This document shows positions 15,525 to 29,400 of a DNA stretch of 64,000 nucleotides, in pieces (position 1 is the first letter of the stretch; each line of letters begins with the position of its first letter). The notes below the pieces were generated by a model. The model saw nothing but the letters and a program-made list of their open reading frames with translations. It was not told the DNA's origin and ran no database searches. Both the position numbers and the translations under genes were made by a program. The stretch lies in contig JASJOG010000074.1 in NCBI GenBank assembly GCA_030142905.1, positions 1,492,246 through 1,556,245 of the forward strand, in the 5' to 3' direction. This stretch comes from Heliopora coerulea. Taxonomy: Eukaryota > Cnidaria > Anthozoa > Scleralcyonacea > Helioporidae.

Positions 15525-18500
15525 ATGTCAACCCCTGTCGCCTCCTCTAATGGCTCGATTAGAAGAAAACCTGCGGAAAAATATGACCTCGCTTGTAAGG
15601 TAATTGCAGCAAATTGTTAATTTGTTACTTGATACCCGATATGTTCTTCCTGGTAGGACAACGTGGACAGCATGTGGCTGGCCTGTAATCGAATTGTTCA
15701 AAACTTTTTGCCCAAAGCTCATTGTGGTGACAATGTCAGGGCATCATTGTAATTTTGCTTGATGATACAGATACCTGCAATTTAGCCTGCGGATACAACC
15801 GAATAAATACTTCTTATTTGCAGTTCGAAAGTTCGGCATATAGAAAGTACTGAAGTGGTTCCATTTGCTCAATAAAGTATGTTTAACCACAGTCACGTTA
15901 AGGATGGTGTTACAAGTCAAACTGGGGTTACTGCAGTGTGTAATATTCTCTTACAATACTTGATCTTTTATCGATATCCCTTTAGTTCAGTATAATATCT
16001 CGGAGCATTCGGGTCGTATCAAGAAATGTGGATTTTGTTTACAATGCAGAAATGCACATAACGGTTGGACCTGGTTCATCTTCCTCTCCTTATAAGCAGG
16101 AAAATTATCTCAAAACATAAATGTTTGACACAACTGTATCAAGTTTTTAAGAATTGTCTAGAAAATCAGGCCGCAATGATAATTATTCCAAAAATTTATG
16201 CCATTCATCAACACGACCACAATATTGACCTTCGGTAAGACTAAGTTGGAATTTTTTATTTTCAATGGATAATTCTAACAGCTATAACTTACTGTTTTCC
16301 CCAGAGGTTGAGTAAGGGCCACTCTTCATGGGATCAGCCTTGGCACAGGACGACACTGGAGTACCCAGGGGAATGCCTACAGTCCTTACCAGAGTCAAAT
16401 TGAACAACACTGTATCATTTGACAGAAGGGGCTAAGGTGCACTTTAGGATTTTATTCTGGTTAACAACTAATGATTTTATTCTCTGAAGTTGGGCACCTG
16501 CCTTCTAAGGGGTAAATAATTAAATTTCTGTTTTAACTATAGGTAATGCTTCTGGGTGATTCTGGTGTTGGTAAAACATGTCTATTGGTCCGATTCAAAG
16601 ACGGTGCTTTTTTGTCTGGGGCATTTATTTCCACTGTCGGAATTGACTACAGGGTAAGATGTTTGTTTTCAGTATTATCACTTATTGCAAGTCTTAGTGG
16701 AGTTTACAACAGTTTCTTTTGATTTTATAGAATAAAATTGTTGAAATTGACCAAACTAAAGTTAAATTACAAGTAAGTGTTCATATTCTATTAGGTCTAA
16801 TTGGTATTAAACTGTGTATCTTTAAAATCTCTATTCTTAATCATTCAAAATAATTTTAATGTTTTTATTATGTTACAGCGTGCCTAAGGACTAGTATATC
16901 CCAAACCACTGTACAAATTACCAATAAATGCTATCTGCCAATGTTTTGAGATATTACCAATTCAGCCAAGTCAATTTTTCACTACTTTGTCTAGATCTGG
17001 GACACAGCTGGGCAGGAGAGATTTCGTAGTGTTACTCACGCATATTACAGAGACTCACATGGTATGAATACAAACCACTGAATTGTCATTGAACTTCTTA
17101 ACTCATACCTGCCTTGACAACTTCCTTTTGATAATTAAAAATTATATGGAATTAGCTTGGCTGGAATGATGAAAAGCTCTTAGTCTATTAGCAGGGCTGC
17201 ATTAAGCTTAAAATTTATTGAAACCATTTTTCTACAAAATTTTACAGCATTGTTGTTGCTTTATGACATAACAAGCAAGTCGTCTTTTGACAATATAAGG
17301 GTAAGCTCAATCATTGCAAATTGGAAGAATAAAAAGCAAGGTCAGGAAAGAAAAACATTTAAAATTGATTATATGTTAATAATTCCACCATGTAGTACTA
17401 AATAAGGCTGAAAATAAGCTTTTAACTATGAAATAGCTGGGTGGGGGAAAGGAAGGACTTGCTACTGGTACATGTATTTTTGGAATTCACTATGATGTCA
17501 GCTTTGAAGCCATTTCTGCAGCTCAAGTCACTGACTTCAAGTTATGTGGAACTCACTGCTGATAAATTGTCATTGTAATAACCAGAAATATTAACAATGA
17601 GCTGTTGTTATGGAGGCAAAAAAGTACTATATATGAGTGATGGTTGTACCTAATATATGGTGCAATCTGGTCTAAGCTTACTTGGATTCCTAATGTCATT
17701 ACAAAGTGTTTTTTTATCAATAATTATCTAGGCATGGCTTTCTGAAATACATGACTATGCCCCAGAAAATGTGGTTGTTATGCTTTTGGGGAACAAGGTA
17801 TCACAAGAAATTTTCACTAGTGAACTGATTTCAAAGAAATAAATATGGTTTAACTGTAAATGATGGAATATCATTTTTAGGCTGACAGGTCAGGTGAAAG
17901 AATGGTCAAGAAAGAAGAGGGGGAAACTTTGGCTAAAGTAAATTTAATTTGTAATAATATATGCTGTAACAAATTAAGCTGAACTATTTTTGATGCATTT
18001 CTTGAGTCTTCAATTGTAATTGATATCTGTCAACTGCATTTTTCAGGAGCACAACGTTGCATTTATGGAAACAAGTGCAAAGACAGGAATGAATGTTGAC
18101 CTTGCTTTTATGGCCATTGCAAGGTATAAAAATTTGAAGAAAACTAATTTAAAAGTAATATTCATTTTATCATTTGCAGACTATTTGGTGTAAAGTCGTG
18201 GAGTGTTTGAAGCAATTTTCATATTAAGTGGAAGAAGTCCTTAATTATTTGCATGAGATTAATGTTTTGGGGTAATCCCAGGCCGTGCCTTGGAGTGAAA
18301 GTTTTTGATATCTTAAAATGCATATCCAAGCCATTAATCTGCAAAAATTTGTCAGTTAAGAAAGTTGCAGCTAACAATTTTAAATCCTCAACCACTTCCA
18401 ATTCTACTGATTGTACACTTTATGGATTGTCTTCTAGAGAACTCACTTCTCAACATCAACAGGCAAGTGATACAAAGTTCGACATGAAAGCATATGTCAA

Positions 18501-18531
18501 CAATAAGAGAGAAAGTCAAGGTTGTTGCTAA
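15525..18531 (+). CDS. RAB26/37: Rab26/Rab37-subfamily small GTPase, complete, 213 aa
   Basis: Small GTPase of the Rab26/37 group, which in other animals acts on secretory granules and regulated exocytosis. Nine exons: 15525-15599, 16543-16653, 16731-16772, 16995-17061, 17248-17300, 17732-17797, 17881-17937, 18047-18123, 18438-18531; 642 bases, phases consistent. Motifs: GDSGVGKT (30-37, P-loop), T56 in STVGID (switch I), WDTAGQE (78-84), NKAD (137-140) and ETSAK (165-169) for guanine recognition. The C-terminus ends QGCC, a double-cysteine geranylgeranylation signal. FISTVG, HALLLLYD and NVDLAF favour Rab26, while [17 protein letters not shown] and LLGNKAD favour Rab37, so paralogue assignment is left open. 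AATAAA at 18605-18610, 74 bases after the stop, is a likely poly(A) signal. Confidence 0.95.
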
Positions 18532-18604
18532 AACTTCAAGTATGAAGTACTTCACCTTGGTGGGATAAATGCACAATAAGAACCATTATTTATAGTTCCT
18601 TTAG

Positions 18605-18610
18605 AATAAA
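18605..18610 (+). terminator. Likely poly(A) signal of the Rab26/37-like gene
   Basis: Canonical AATAAA hexamer 74 bases after the Rab stop codon, followed by T-rich sequence. Cleavage itself cannot be seen from sequence. Confidence 0.55.
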
Positions 18611-20437
18611 TGTGTCAAAGAAATCATTTTCATTTTGGAGTATTACTGACTTACAGTAAGCTATTCCAACTTCAATTAATTGTGCTATTCTCCAATGCCA
18701 AAACTACTCTTTTTTATTACTTCTTATCAGAGAATAGATGGGTAAAATAGCTATCATGTTATACTACTCTTCAAAGGTTATAAACAAAAATTGAGACTTT
18801 CTACAATGGTACAGGTCAGACTTGGATTGACGGAATATGGTGGTGTGATATATAACTATTAAGTCCTTAAATACTGTATATTTATTTATGGCTTTTCAAC
18901 ATAATTATTGTTTCCTCTTAATACCATAAGCCAATGCCATGAATGGTCCTGATATCCAAAGGGTTGACCTGGATTCATTGTAACAGAATCAATATTATAT
19001 ACAGCAGTTACTTTAGTTGATCTAGGAAGCCATCTATTTCCCCTAAAAATTGACCTAGTGAGCTATTTAGCCTTTATTCCACCCTTCTGTGCAGTTTCCT
19101 GTGCCTGTTTTTGTCAGATGTATGTATCTAGAATGTGGTCTTCATTGAGAAGGCACATAAATCAAGTTTTTTGATAAAGACAATTTCACCACAACATTGA
19201 AAAGGTATGTGAACTTCAGTGAGTCTTGCAGTGGCATAACAGAACTATTGGGGGTGCTTAGGAGGGTTTTGCTCAGGGCCCATCATCATTCATCACTCCC
19301 CTTAGTATAGCCATATTTCAAGTCTTTAATATCTGTCGTCTTCACAGATTCATTGGGTGCCTCTTAGAGGTCGGGGGTCCTTAGGAGTTGCTTGAACCCT
19401 GACCATAGTCCATTATGCCACTGGAGTCTTAACCTTTGAGCTTTGAAGAATCAGAATTAGTGAGGCAAAGCCTTAGATATGTGAGGAATTGGAATGCTAT
19501 GTACCAGTAGTTGCCAAATGAGAGGTTTTCCAGGAAATCAGGAAAAGCTATTATTTTCCAAGCAAATGATGATAATTATAAATTTTATTTTATAAGTGTT
19601 GAGTACACCTGTGTAATAAACCTGTTAATCATGGTGGCCTTCAGAAAATCCTGTTGAACATATACTGCAATAATTTTCTGCAAAAATCAGTTGTACCCAT
19701 TCTGGAAAAGTAAACACAGACAAACATTGATGAATCAAGTGACTTTATACTGCCATGAGTGTGCTGTGCTAGTTGGAAATTTGCTGTTGTATTATCAGAT
19801 ATTCTTTTACATAGCAACTGAGAATTCATCCTCTCGGTGCTACAAGTACTCTCTGAAAAGAATCAAATATATTTTTTTTATAAACTAAAATATTTTGTTA
19901 CTATGGTACACCACAGCAACACAAGCATCTTTAATGGGAGCTTAACTGATTTTTGTCTTGACTTGTTCATGCAGTTGTCCTCCTTGCACAAATTAAACCA
20001 TCTTCTATTGCTTGTAGAGCTTATTTATAAATGGCAGCTTATTTAATGCATATCAGTAGGCCATACAACCGTTTAATTGTGTACAATATTCAGATGAATT
20101 ATGTCATTCACTCAAAATAGGGCTAGTGGGGCTGAATGACGCTTATCAAATAAGGAGTTATTTTGTGAGAGGCTTATCAAACAAGGAGTTGTTTTGACAG
20201 TATTAGTCAATTGTGTACTTTATTAACATACTTAAATTTCTCTATCTTGACCATTTATTGTGAAAGTGTGATAGTGTCATCAATTCATGTAAGAGTCAAA
20301 TAGTTGTGCCCGGGTAAATTTCTTAATTTCTGTATTTATTTATGATATAAAAATAAATACCTTACAGTTGACTTACACAAATTTTATTATTATGAAATGC
20401 GAATAACCGCTGACTTCGTTTGAATGTTTTTTCCAAA
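18611..20437. other. Spacer between Rab26/37-like and NOL11
   Basis: About 1.8 kb without a supported gene. It contains one hAT-like element (19229-19423) and a pair of ~27-bp direct repeats of the form GCTTATCAAANAAGGAGTT (about 20140 and 20172). The remainder is AT-rich sequence with no clear pattern. The NOL11 promoter must lie near its right end. Confidence 0.5.
19229..19423. mobile_element. hAT-like non-autonomous element, copy 1
   Basis: Ends CAGTGGCATAA and TTATGCCACTG are perfect inverted repeats over 11 bases. An 8-bp target-site duplication flanks it: GAGTCTTG (19221-19228) and GAGTCTTA (19424-19431), 7 of 8 matching. The interior is closely related to the element at 56411-56582: both carry TTAGGAGTTGC, ACCCTGACCATAGTCC and CTTAGTATAG. 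No transposase. Confidence 0.85.
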
Positions 20438-23400
20438 ATGGCGGCCCTGGGAGGAGGCTTCGAGCTGTGTAAGATACCAAACGGAGTGGAGCTTTTAGGA
20501 GCTGAAAAGCATTGCGACGAAGACCACGTTCTTTTGACATTCAGGGATAGGGAAGTTCGTGTTTATAACGTGAGTGAAATATTGCATGGGAAATAGTATG
20601 ATTTTTGTCGGCAAACGTTTGATCAAGCACAGGGCACGTGCGTACATGTAATGATAGATTCTTGTTGCAGTACATTGGCGTGTCTTTGTGATATTTCCCC
20701 ATATTTGTAAAATAGATTATGTCGTCAAACTGTGGGAAACAATTGGCGTGAAGTTGCCGTTGACGTTGGCTCTTGGACGTAATTTAGTCCGGATAGAGAC
20801 TGAGTTACCTTCTATGTAACATGAATACATGAGCATATTTATGGACGTTTCGACCATGAAGCAAAGTAACTTCAAAGTAACTTCAAACTAGCAAAGTAGC
20901 AATCAACTATGCCTGCCCTTTATATAAAATTGTCTATGTAAGTTGTCATTGATGCGAAGTTATATTTGTTATTTTCAGATTGCTGATCGCAAAATTGTCA
21001 GGAGCTGGTCAATTGAACCAAAACAGAAGCTGTCTTGTCCGGCAGTGCAAGATTTCTCAACAAAAAAATATTTTATGGTCCGAAATGAAAAGGTATTTAA
21101 ACTTTTACAATGGATAGTAATAACCTCCCTATGCTAGATTTTCTTCTAACTGATATATCATTAAAGTATGTTCATTAAAATGTCACTAAATTATCTGATT
21201 ATTTTATTGAAGTACCATACTGTAAATTTACTGCAGAACTATAAAGTACTATAATAATGCACTATAATAAAGTATAAAATACTATAATATAAAGTACTAT
21301 AATAAAGTGTTGATTACCTTATTAAAGTACTTCATTGAATTACCATAGGTAAATGAACAGTTAGGATATATTGTGTTCTGAAGTTAGTGTTATTTCTTCC
21401 TCCCACAGTTCATATTATTTCTACCTTTTTTGATTGCACTTGTGACTGAAATTTATTTCAAGGAACTACTAAAATGGACTGACTCAGTCTTGGACCTAAG
21501 GAATGCAGATGTTATGCAGGTAGCTTCACTAACAATGTGTTAGAATTTTAAAATTGTAAATAATAGGAAATAGAAATAACAGAACTTGATAAATAGAACA
21601 AATTAGGAGGTAATAGAATGAGCCATGGAGATTTGTTAGGATAATTGGATGTACTTTGTTCGATAAGTGGCAAGCTGGCTACTTGAGTGCATTGTTTTGT
21701 GGGTTTATTTTTGGTTAAACAATATGACTAGCCCATAGTTGGTATGTGGGGTAAGGTTTTTTTGAATCAGAGTATTGAGAGAGAGAGATCCCAAATAGGC
21801 CACTAGCAAACCAACCAACATGATTCAAATACCAGGAAGTAATTGAATTCAAGCAATATGTAAAACTGTAACAAAAATTGGTTTGATTTTTTTGTAGTTG
21901 CCTAAGCCAGTAAAGAGAATTAAAATTTATTCCTCAAAAATCTTTGATCATGAACCAGTTATTGAGTTTCAAAACAATGAAGTTTTGCCCATGTCATTTG
22001 TTGGAAAAGGAGTTAAAAAGAAATCTCAAGAACAAAAGCAAAGGTTTGTTTGTTTCATGTCTGTATTTAGTACAAACGAAGATTCATCATTTTTATTATC
22101 AAAGCCTCTGCCATTCATATGTATCTTTCAGTTGTGTAATTGTGCATAGTACTGACTTGGGGAGCAAATCTGGGGATTACATGATTCCTACAAGATATAT
22201 CTAGTATATATATGTAATGTTCTTTTTTTAATGTTTGTAATTAGAGGCCAGTTGACCAAAATTCAATTTATAGAGCAGATTTCAAATTCTGAAGTATGGC
22301 CTAATTAGGCAATATGTCAACCTTTACCCATACTTGTTGTCTAGGATTCTTGTCACATGAATATAATGAGAAACCTCAGAAAAATGTCCACAGATCTTAC
22401 TAACTAAACTTGTTACACTGATGCCATTTCAAAGAGTTGAAGATTCAACTGGGTAATCAGTTGTTTTCAAAACAGGGACCAATATCAATAAACTGTCTCC
22501 TCTAAACCTATATTAAGTGCCAAAGTGAAATCAGAAACCTATCAACTGTGCATAATGAAGTAAAATATGACAGTGTAAATGCATCTGTTAAGAAATTTGA
22601 TGTTTTTATTCACAAATAAAAGCTATAAAAACAAAATAGTTTTGAAGCCAACATGGTATTTGCTTGGTAATGTTGACAATTGGCATCTCAGTTAGCAGAT
22701 AACCAATGAGCTGAAAAGTTGCCAATTATCAGCCATTAGCAATTTTTTTCAGATTATTGCCCTCCTCTTTAACTTGCATCAGCCCTTGACTAACAACTAC
22801 ACCCAGTGTCCTTTAGCTGCAGCATTCCTTCAAGATGTCTTACAAAATGAAAATGTATTTTATTAAGATTGTTATGGTGTGGTACTCACAAAAGTACTGA
22901 TGGAAAAATCTGGTTTTGCAAGACGTTAATTTCTCAGGTACAGCAGTAATATTTACTTGTTTGCTTTACTGGTATGCTGGGTATGACAGGTGAAAGTAGG
23001 GAGTCCTTCCATGTCAAATATCCAGAAATGTTTTAGAGCCCTAGGGAGGATTTAGATATTTGAATGGCCATTTGTCAATGAAATATCAGATATATTACCT
23101 GCTCATAGAAAAATTTTCTGAGGATTTTTTTTTGTCTGATGCACTCACATTGGTTATGCAACTTAAAATTGATTCCTTATTTAATGAACGATGAGGTGGC
23201 ATTGAAAATCTCATGTGAGGAGGTAATTTGTTTATGAATCCTTCCACAAACTGTAAATTTTCTAGGCCTTTGCAGTTGTCTTATACACCTCCCTTTGGTC
23301 ACAAATTACCTCTGGCTTCCTGATATAAAGTTAAAAATTGAATAGTAATGGACATTTTTATTAGTCCTAAGTAACACATGCTGAATAGAGTGCATTCTTT

Positions 23401-26400
23401 TATTTTAGGGCTCCACAAAGGCTTTGCTTGTGATGCAATCATTTGAATCGTCTTTGGAAGGAAAGCAGCAAGTGTACAATATTGCATTTCCTGCTCCAGT
23501 TAGTATTTACGTTTCCTTCATTCCTTCCTTCTTTGCATCCTTTTTTCTTTCCTTCTTTTGTTCCTTCTTTTGTTCCTTCTTTCCTTCCTTTCATTCCTTC
23601 TTTTGTTCCTTCCTTCATTTATTCATTCATTTCCACCCTTGATGTCCTTCCTCTCTTATTATCTACCTTCTTCTTTCCAATTTGTTTCACCATTCTTGCT
23701 TGTCTGTTGAACATTTGTATAAGAAGAACTCGAGTCATAAACTAAAGGGCTCGTTTCTAATTTTAAAGATTTATTTCTTTTGTTGAAAAAACAAGTATTA
23801 ACAATATTTTGAATTGCAATCAGTTATTTAGTTGGCAATGTTTGATGCCAAGATGTTTTACTGTTACTAGGAAGGAAGATTGCTTTGTTGGTCAATACTG
23901 AATGATGGAACACTCTCTGTATTCATATCACTTTGTAAGTTTTTCAAATTCTGTACTGTATATCAGGATTCATGTCTAGTCAGAACATATGAAACAAATT
24001 ATTTTATTTTTACTGCATGTTACTAAATCTACCTTGCATATCCTCTCATTTCATGCAGGGTCAGATGGATGTCTTTATAAAACTGATATTCCTGAAATAA
24101 AAACTGCAAAAATAGATGAAATTAAAAAGTCTGTCTTGGAATGTGAACTGGTGTCCAGCTTGTCTGAAATATCATTATTAACTTTGGAGGTGAATTATAT
24201 GTTTTGAGAATTGATTAAAGTGTTTGATAGTTAACAACTGGGTTACATGTCCATTTCATCCCAAGATTAAACCCTGTCAAATTTTATGGAAACAGCTTGT
24301 CTTTACTTACACTTATTTGCACTTGTGCAGTTTTCTACCATGCAGTAAATACCAACAATAAATTTGGATTCTTAACTTGTTAAGAGGCAAAGGTACTCTT
24401 TAGTATTTTACTCAGGCTGGTGCCAGATAATTTTGCTTATCACAAGGATGAGCTTTGGATATTAAGAGGGTAACTTAATACCTGAAATTAGTTCATCTCA
24501 AATTAATGTATAGGATATGTCTGTGCACCTCCTTCATATCTCCTTGTCATTTGTTTGTGTGGCTGGAACAAGGAGAGACCCTGGTGGATCACAACAAACT
24601 GGTGGTACTGTACACCTTATATCCATCTATCGTTCTATTGCAATGACATAACATAACTGACATTACAGTCAAGAACATGCATGTATTTTGTTATGATTTA
24701 ATTATTTTGTAGATATTATAAGTTTGTGGGATGTGAAATTTGGAACTCTTCATTCCTGGAAAACATTAAGCAGCTTTACTAACTCCCCAACAGCAACTTC
24801 TGTGGCATCAGGAATTACTCATTTACTATGTACCTCAAGCTTTGTGATTGTGGCTAACAAAAATAATATCATGGCATGCAGCTACAGGGTTGAGCAGTCT
24901 ACCCTAAGAAATTCATTAGGCATGCTCCATAGTGTTCATAGGTAAGAATGACTTCCTCAAAATTAAGAGCTTACTTGTATCTTGTCTTGTTTGACTAATT
25001 TTGATCAATAATAGACTTTGTAAATATGTATCTATAATGCAAAGAAAACTTCTATGTTCCATTGTTTACTACTGTACATACTGCTGTACATACTGCTGTA
25101 TGGAGATGGTTCTGAAATATTTTAAAGACACCCTAAATTCTTTTAATTTTTAAGGAAAGACAAACTAGTTAAACCACAATTCCTGGGAACTCCAAAGTTG
25201 ATTAAACCAGACCAGGTTAGTTAGAGTTTTTGTTAAGATGTTGATAACATCAAAGCAAAATTTACGGAACCTGTATAGATGAGTAAGAGGGATAAATGCC
25301 TCCATAAGAGGCTTTTTTTCCTTTGTAAATGTTTAGATTTAAGGGGTTTTTCCAGCTCCATGTCACTTGTCTAAAACTGCTGCATTGAATTGTGCTGAGA
25401 TGGAAACACTGCTTGAATACTGTTTATCATAGGTTTCCTTTAGTAACTGGTGTCTATTATCATAGGTTTCCCTTTCTTGTTAAATGTTGCAGTTGTCATT
25501 GTTGTTTTTGATTTTTTTCAATTCATAGTCTGTCCAACAGTGGACTGATCATATTTCAAAAGCTGATAAAAGTGAAGATGAATTACTTAGAAAGTTATTA
25601 GACCCTAAAAAGGTCAGTAAAGCACCTGTCAAACTGTTTGAATTTCCAGATTCAAAAGAACATAATTATTTAAGTTGGAAGCTTTCCTATTCAGATTGAC
25701 CTTTAAAAATTATCTTTTGTATACAGTATCTCCATTCTTCTTTTTTGCTACCAAAGCTGGTGGATTGTATTAATGGTAATGGTATTTATAAATAAAAAAA
25801 GTCTGGACAAAAGCAAATCAAATGAACTACAGTACTGTAAAAACAAGTTCTTCCACATCAATTTTTTTTGTCATGTTCCAGTTTTAACCCTTATCTTAGT
25901 TTCAATTAAAACTGAATCTTTGTGTAAATATGCATTATTGGATAATGGATAACTTTGAAAAAGATGTCACTTTATTTGCCAAGGATGTCATGCACTTTTA
26001 ATGCTGATATTTCCTTAAGTTTCCAGGGCAAACCTTGGCATCACGTAAAACTTTACAAGATATACTAAATAATCATCCTAGCCATTCAATTATAGACAAG
26101 AACAGCAAAGCAGCTTGCAAGTGAATTACAAAAGTACTTTGAAGAGAAATGTCATCCTAAAACTGACACCAGAGGTTAGTATGACTGGAGTATCTCAATC
26201 TCATTCCTGATCTGAAAACAAAATATAGCAGTGAACAAACATGCTAAATCCAAATTGAATTTTCTGAATACTAAAGCAAAGTCAATGTGTTCATTTGTAG
26301 ACAGAAGTAACTGTGACCCAGAAAAGGCATTCAAGCAACAAAAGAAAAAGGTGGGAGTTCTTTTAACTTTTTTTTAATTAAATGCATTTATATAATTTTT

Positions 26401-29400
26401 TTTATTTTCATATTTTAACTTTCACTCCAATGGATATGTGAGAATAGATAAATTGGACATCTCCATGCTACCCCTTCTTGCTGGAACAAGATTGTCTAGC
26501 ATATTTAAAGTGTTAAAGATCCCCTCAATGGCATTTTTCACGTATTCCAACTTTCCCTCATGTACGTTGATTACTCATGGAAATTTCGAGATTTATTCTC
26601 TAAACAGTTAAAGTTTAAATTTCCCCCGTTGGCATGTTGATGGGGAAATTTAGATATTAGATATCTTCCATTTACCAAAGGAAACCAACTTAATTATGGT
26701 ACAGTACATTGTAATGGAAGTAATAGTTTCTTATAAATTATACGGAATAGATATGGCATGTTTTTTTTTCCTGATATGAAATACTTTTCACCATTAGAGT
26801 GCCTGCAGATCGCCAACTGTGTCACAGTATTTTGTCACAAGTATTTTTGAGCGATGTCTGAATGAGAAGGAACTGTGGTCAAAACAAACAGCCCATTTTC
26901 TCCTAAAAACCAAGATCCTTCCTACAAGGTGAATTGAGCCACTGTACACAGTGAGAAAGTAAGGTGTGAACAACATGGGGTACCCAAAAAGTTTTTCCTG
27001 CAAGTATTCAACGGGTGTTGAGTTGTTTTGAACTAGATTGTCCAGAGTGTATGGAAGGATTGTTCCGAGGCCGTAGAGAGGGTTGTTCAACATGTGTGGG
27101 AGAGGTTGTCCACAAGGTATGGGAGAGATTGTCCAGATGGTATGGAAAGTACGGTATTGTCCATGAGGAGCGCTAGACGCTCAGAAAAGTATTCAAGACG
27201 TTATCCAAGGGTATGTATGCTGGAGGTACTGTAGTCCTTAGACCATTGGAGAGGATTTTCAAGGTGTATGGAGGAGTTTGTCCTTGGAATATGCAAGAGG
27301 TTGCCCAGAGATAGACCTCGGGGTACCCGAGATCTCTCACTCTCAACGTTTGGGAGAGAGTTCACGATTATCCACATGGAAAATTCGTCTGTATTTTTAA
27401 CGTATTGGAGCACGATTTGAACAATGCCGAAATTTTGGCATTGTAAACTGCTGTAGGTGACATCGTTTTGCCAACTTGAACATAAATATTGCGAGGCACT
27501 TTTACAATGCTTTTGTATGGGAAGTTTTAGATTGCGAAGTCGCATAGTTTGGGGGGGGGGGGGTGGGTTTCGGTATATAAAGTATTTAAATCTTTTACGT
27601 GATTCTCTCCTTTCTTGTATTAGCACTTTATCGCCCTTCCTGGAGCTGGTTTGTGAGAACAATGAAATAGTAAGAGGTCTTAAGTTTCTTAAATGACACG
27701 TAACTTACAATACGAAATCACGGGCAGAGTGTTGACATAATTCAGAAAGATGTAAAAGGAAGGAATAGCCAGAATAATCAAATAAACAAAAACCGAGAGC
27801 TCGTTATACTTTTGATTATGATCTAAAAAGGACCTGCTGTAGGTATTGAACAATGGGTAAGGTTTGAAGAGTTAGGAGTTTGGGTAGTGAAAGTAGTTCA
27901 AATCTTAAGGAAAGTAAGTCTCACAAGAGGTACGGAATACATTGGAACACTTAACTTTTGTATTTATTTTTGTATTTACAGAATCTTTTACAAGAATGTT
28001 TTCAAGTGCTAAATGGAATCCCAGAAACATCAGTGGTGGATTGTTTGAAGTACATTTTAAGGTAATTAATCGAGTGTTTGAAGTCCTCAAATGAGGAGCG
28101 CGTGCATGTCGAGGATAAGTGAATGTCGTGAGGGGAAACATATCTAAGTGGGTATAGGCAATGGCTACGACTTTCCAACATTTTCAGCTGTAATCTGAAA
28201 GAAAAAGAAAAGTTGGAGATTGCTGCCAACAATTACAACACACACACCCAACTGCCCCAGGTGGGCGATGCCGGGAGATAGCGCCCCGGCACTTCAGCCA
28301 AAGCGGACCCTTCCGCCCGACTCTCGAAAAATATCAAATATGTGATACGAAAACCTCAAGTGATCTTGTTTTTTGCTTAAACAATATTATTGGTAAAATT
28401 TAGCGCCACAATACACTCAGTCACCCACTGGTTATTCTGTGAAATATAATATCCATTCAAAACCAGAACGGATTGCCTGATGACGTAGGGGGTATGACCC
28501 CAGGCCAACAGGTACTCGGGGCTCATATAGTTGTGGGCAGAACCCATTGAACTCTAAAAAGACTGGAACGATACCTGCAAACTGTATGTTGAAGCCATCA
28601 TGGAGGCTGACACGTAGGTCAATTTGCAGGTCATCCCAGTCCCCTGCGCAATAAAACACGCGACCTATTGTGAAAAACCAACTTTCGAATTTTTTGACAG
28701 TTTTCTTTTTTATCCATAGTAAGTAGAGGAGAATGTCGGTAGGACTGCATATTTGTCAGAATTAACTGTCAATGAAAAGTAGAGGTTCAATACAACTTTT
28801 CCCCACGCGTGTTTTTGACCTACATGGCTGCCCCCATGGCTGCCCCCATTGAATGAAGCCAACTTCATTCAATCGTGAAGCCTGGTACTACGAGGTAGCG
28901 TTCCAGTCTTTTTAGAGTTCAATGGCAGAACCCTGGTCTAGGGTATTCTCGACATGGCCATGCCGACTATAATTTTCTCGAATTTGACAAATAAATCGTC
29001 TCTCGCTCTATTTTGGATCACAAGGATAACTTCCAAGAACTAATTTGTATTTTATTATTAAAACATCGACATAAGCTTCTCCAGCTTATCAATAATTTAT
29101 AAGGAAAGCGCTAAAGAATATAACCGAGTAGTGTTTGGATTCCACCATCAAAGCTTACATTAATTGACATTATTTTTCTCGACTTCCTCCCTAAAATATA
29201 GTTCGCTTGAGAAAGTATATCAAAACATTCGTGAATTGTCACGAATGTTCGATCCTCCGCTCAAACACATTGAAGAGTGTCTGCAAAACCTCGGCTTCAC
29301 CTCGTTTTTCAAACGCTCTTGCTTGTATTTCATCGAAGGCTCACACATTCTATGGCGTGTTTGACGTGTTACTTGAAACATTTGCTGCCAGTCTACCCGA

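Noticed and set aside
23424..23745. Phe/Ser/Pro-rich frames following a NOL11 exon
   Set aside because: The 5' part is the NOL11 exon in other frames and the rest translates a TTCC microsatellite in the intron.
26794..27662. Two - strand frames of 99 and 153 codons in the NOL11 region
   Set aside because: The first is antisense to NOL11 exon 26798-26928 and the 23-bp minisatellite; the second is antisense to intron sequence including the poly(G) run. No similarity recognised.
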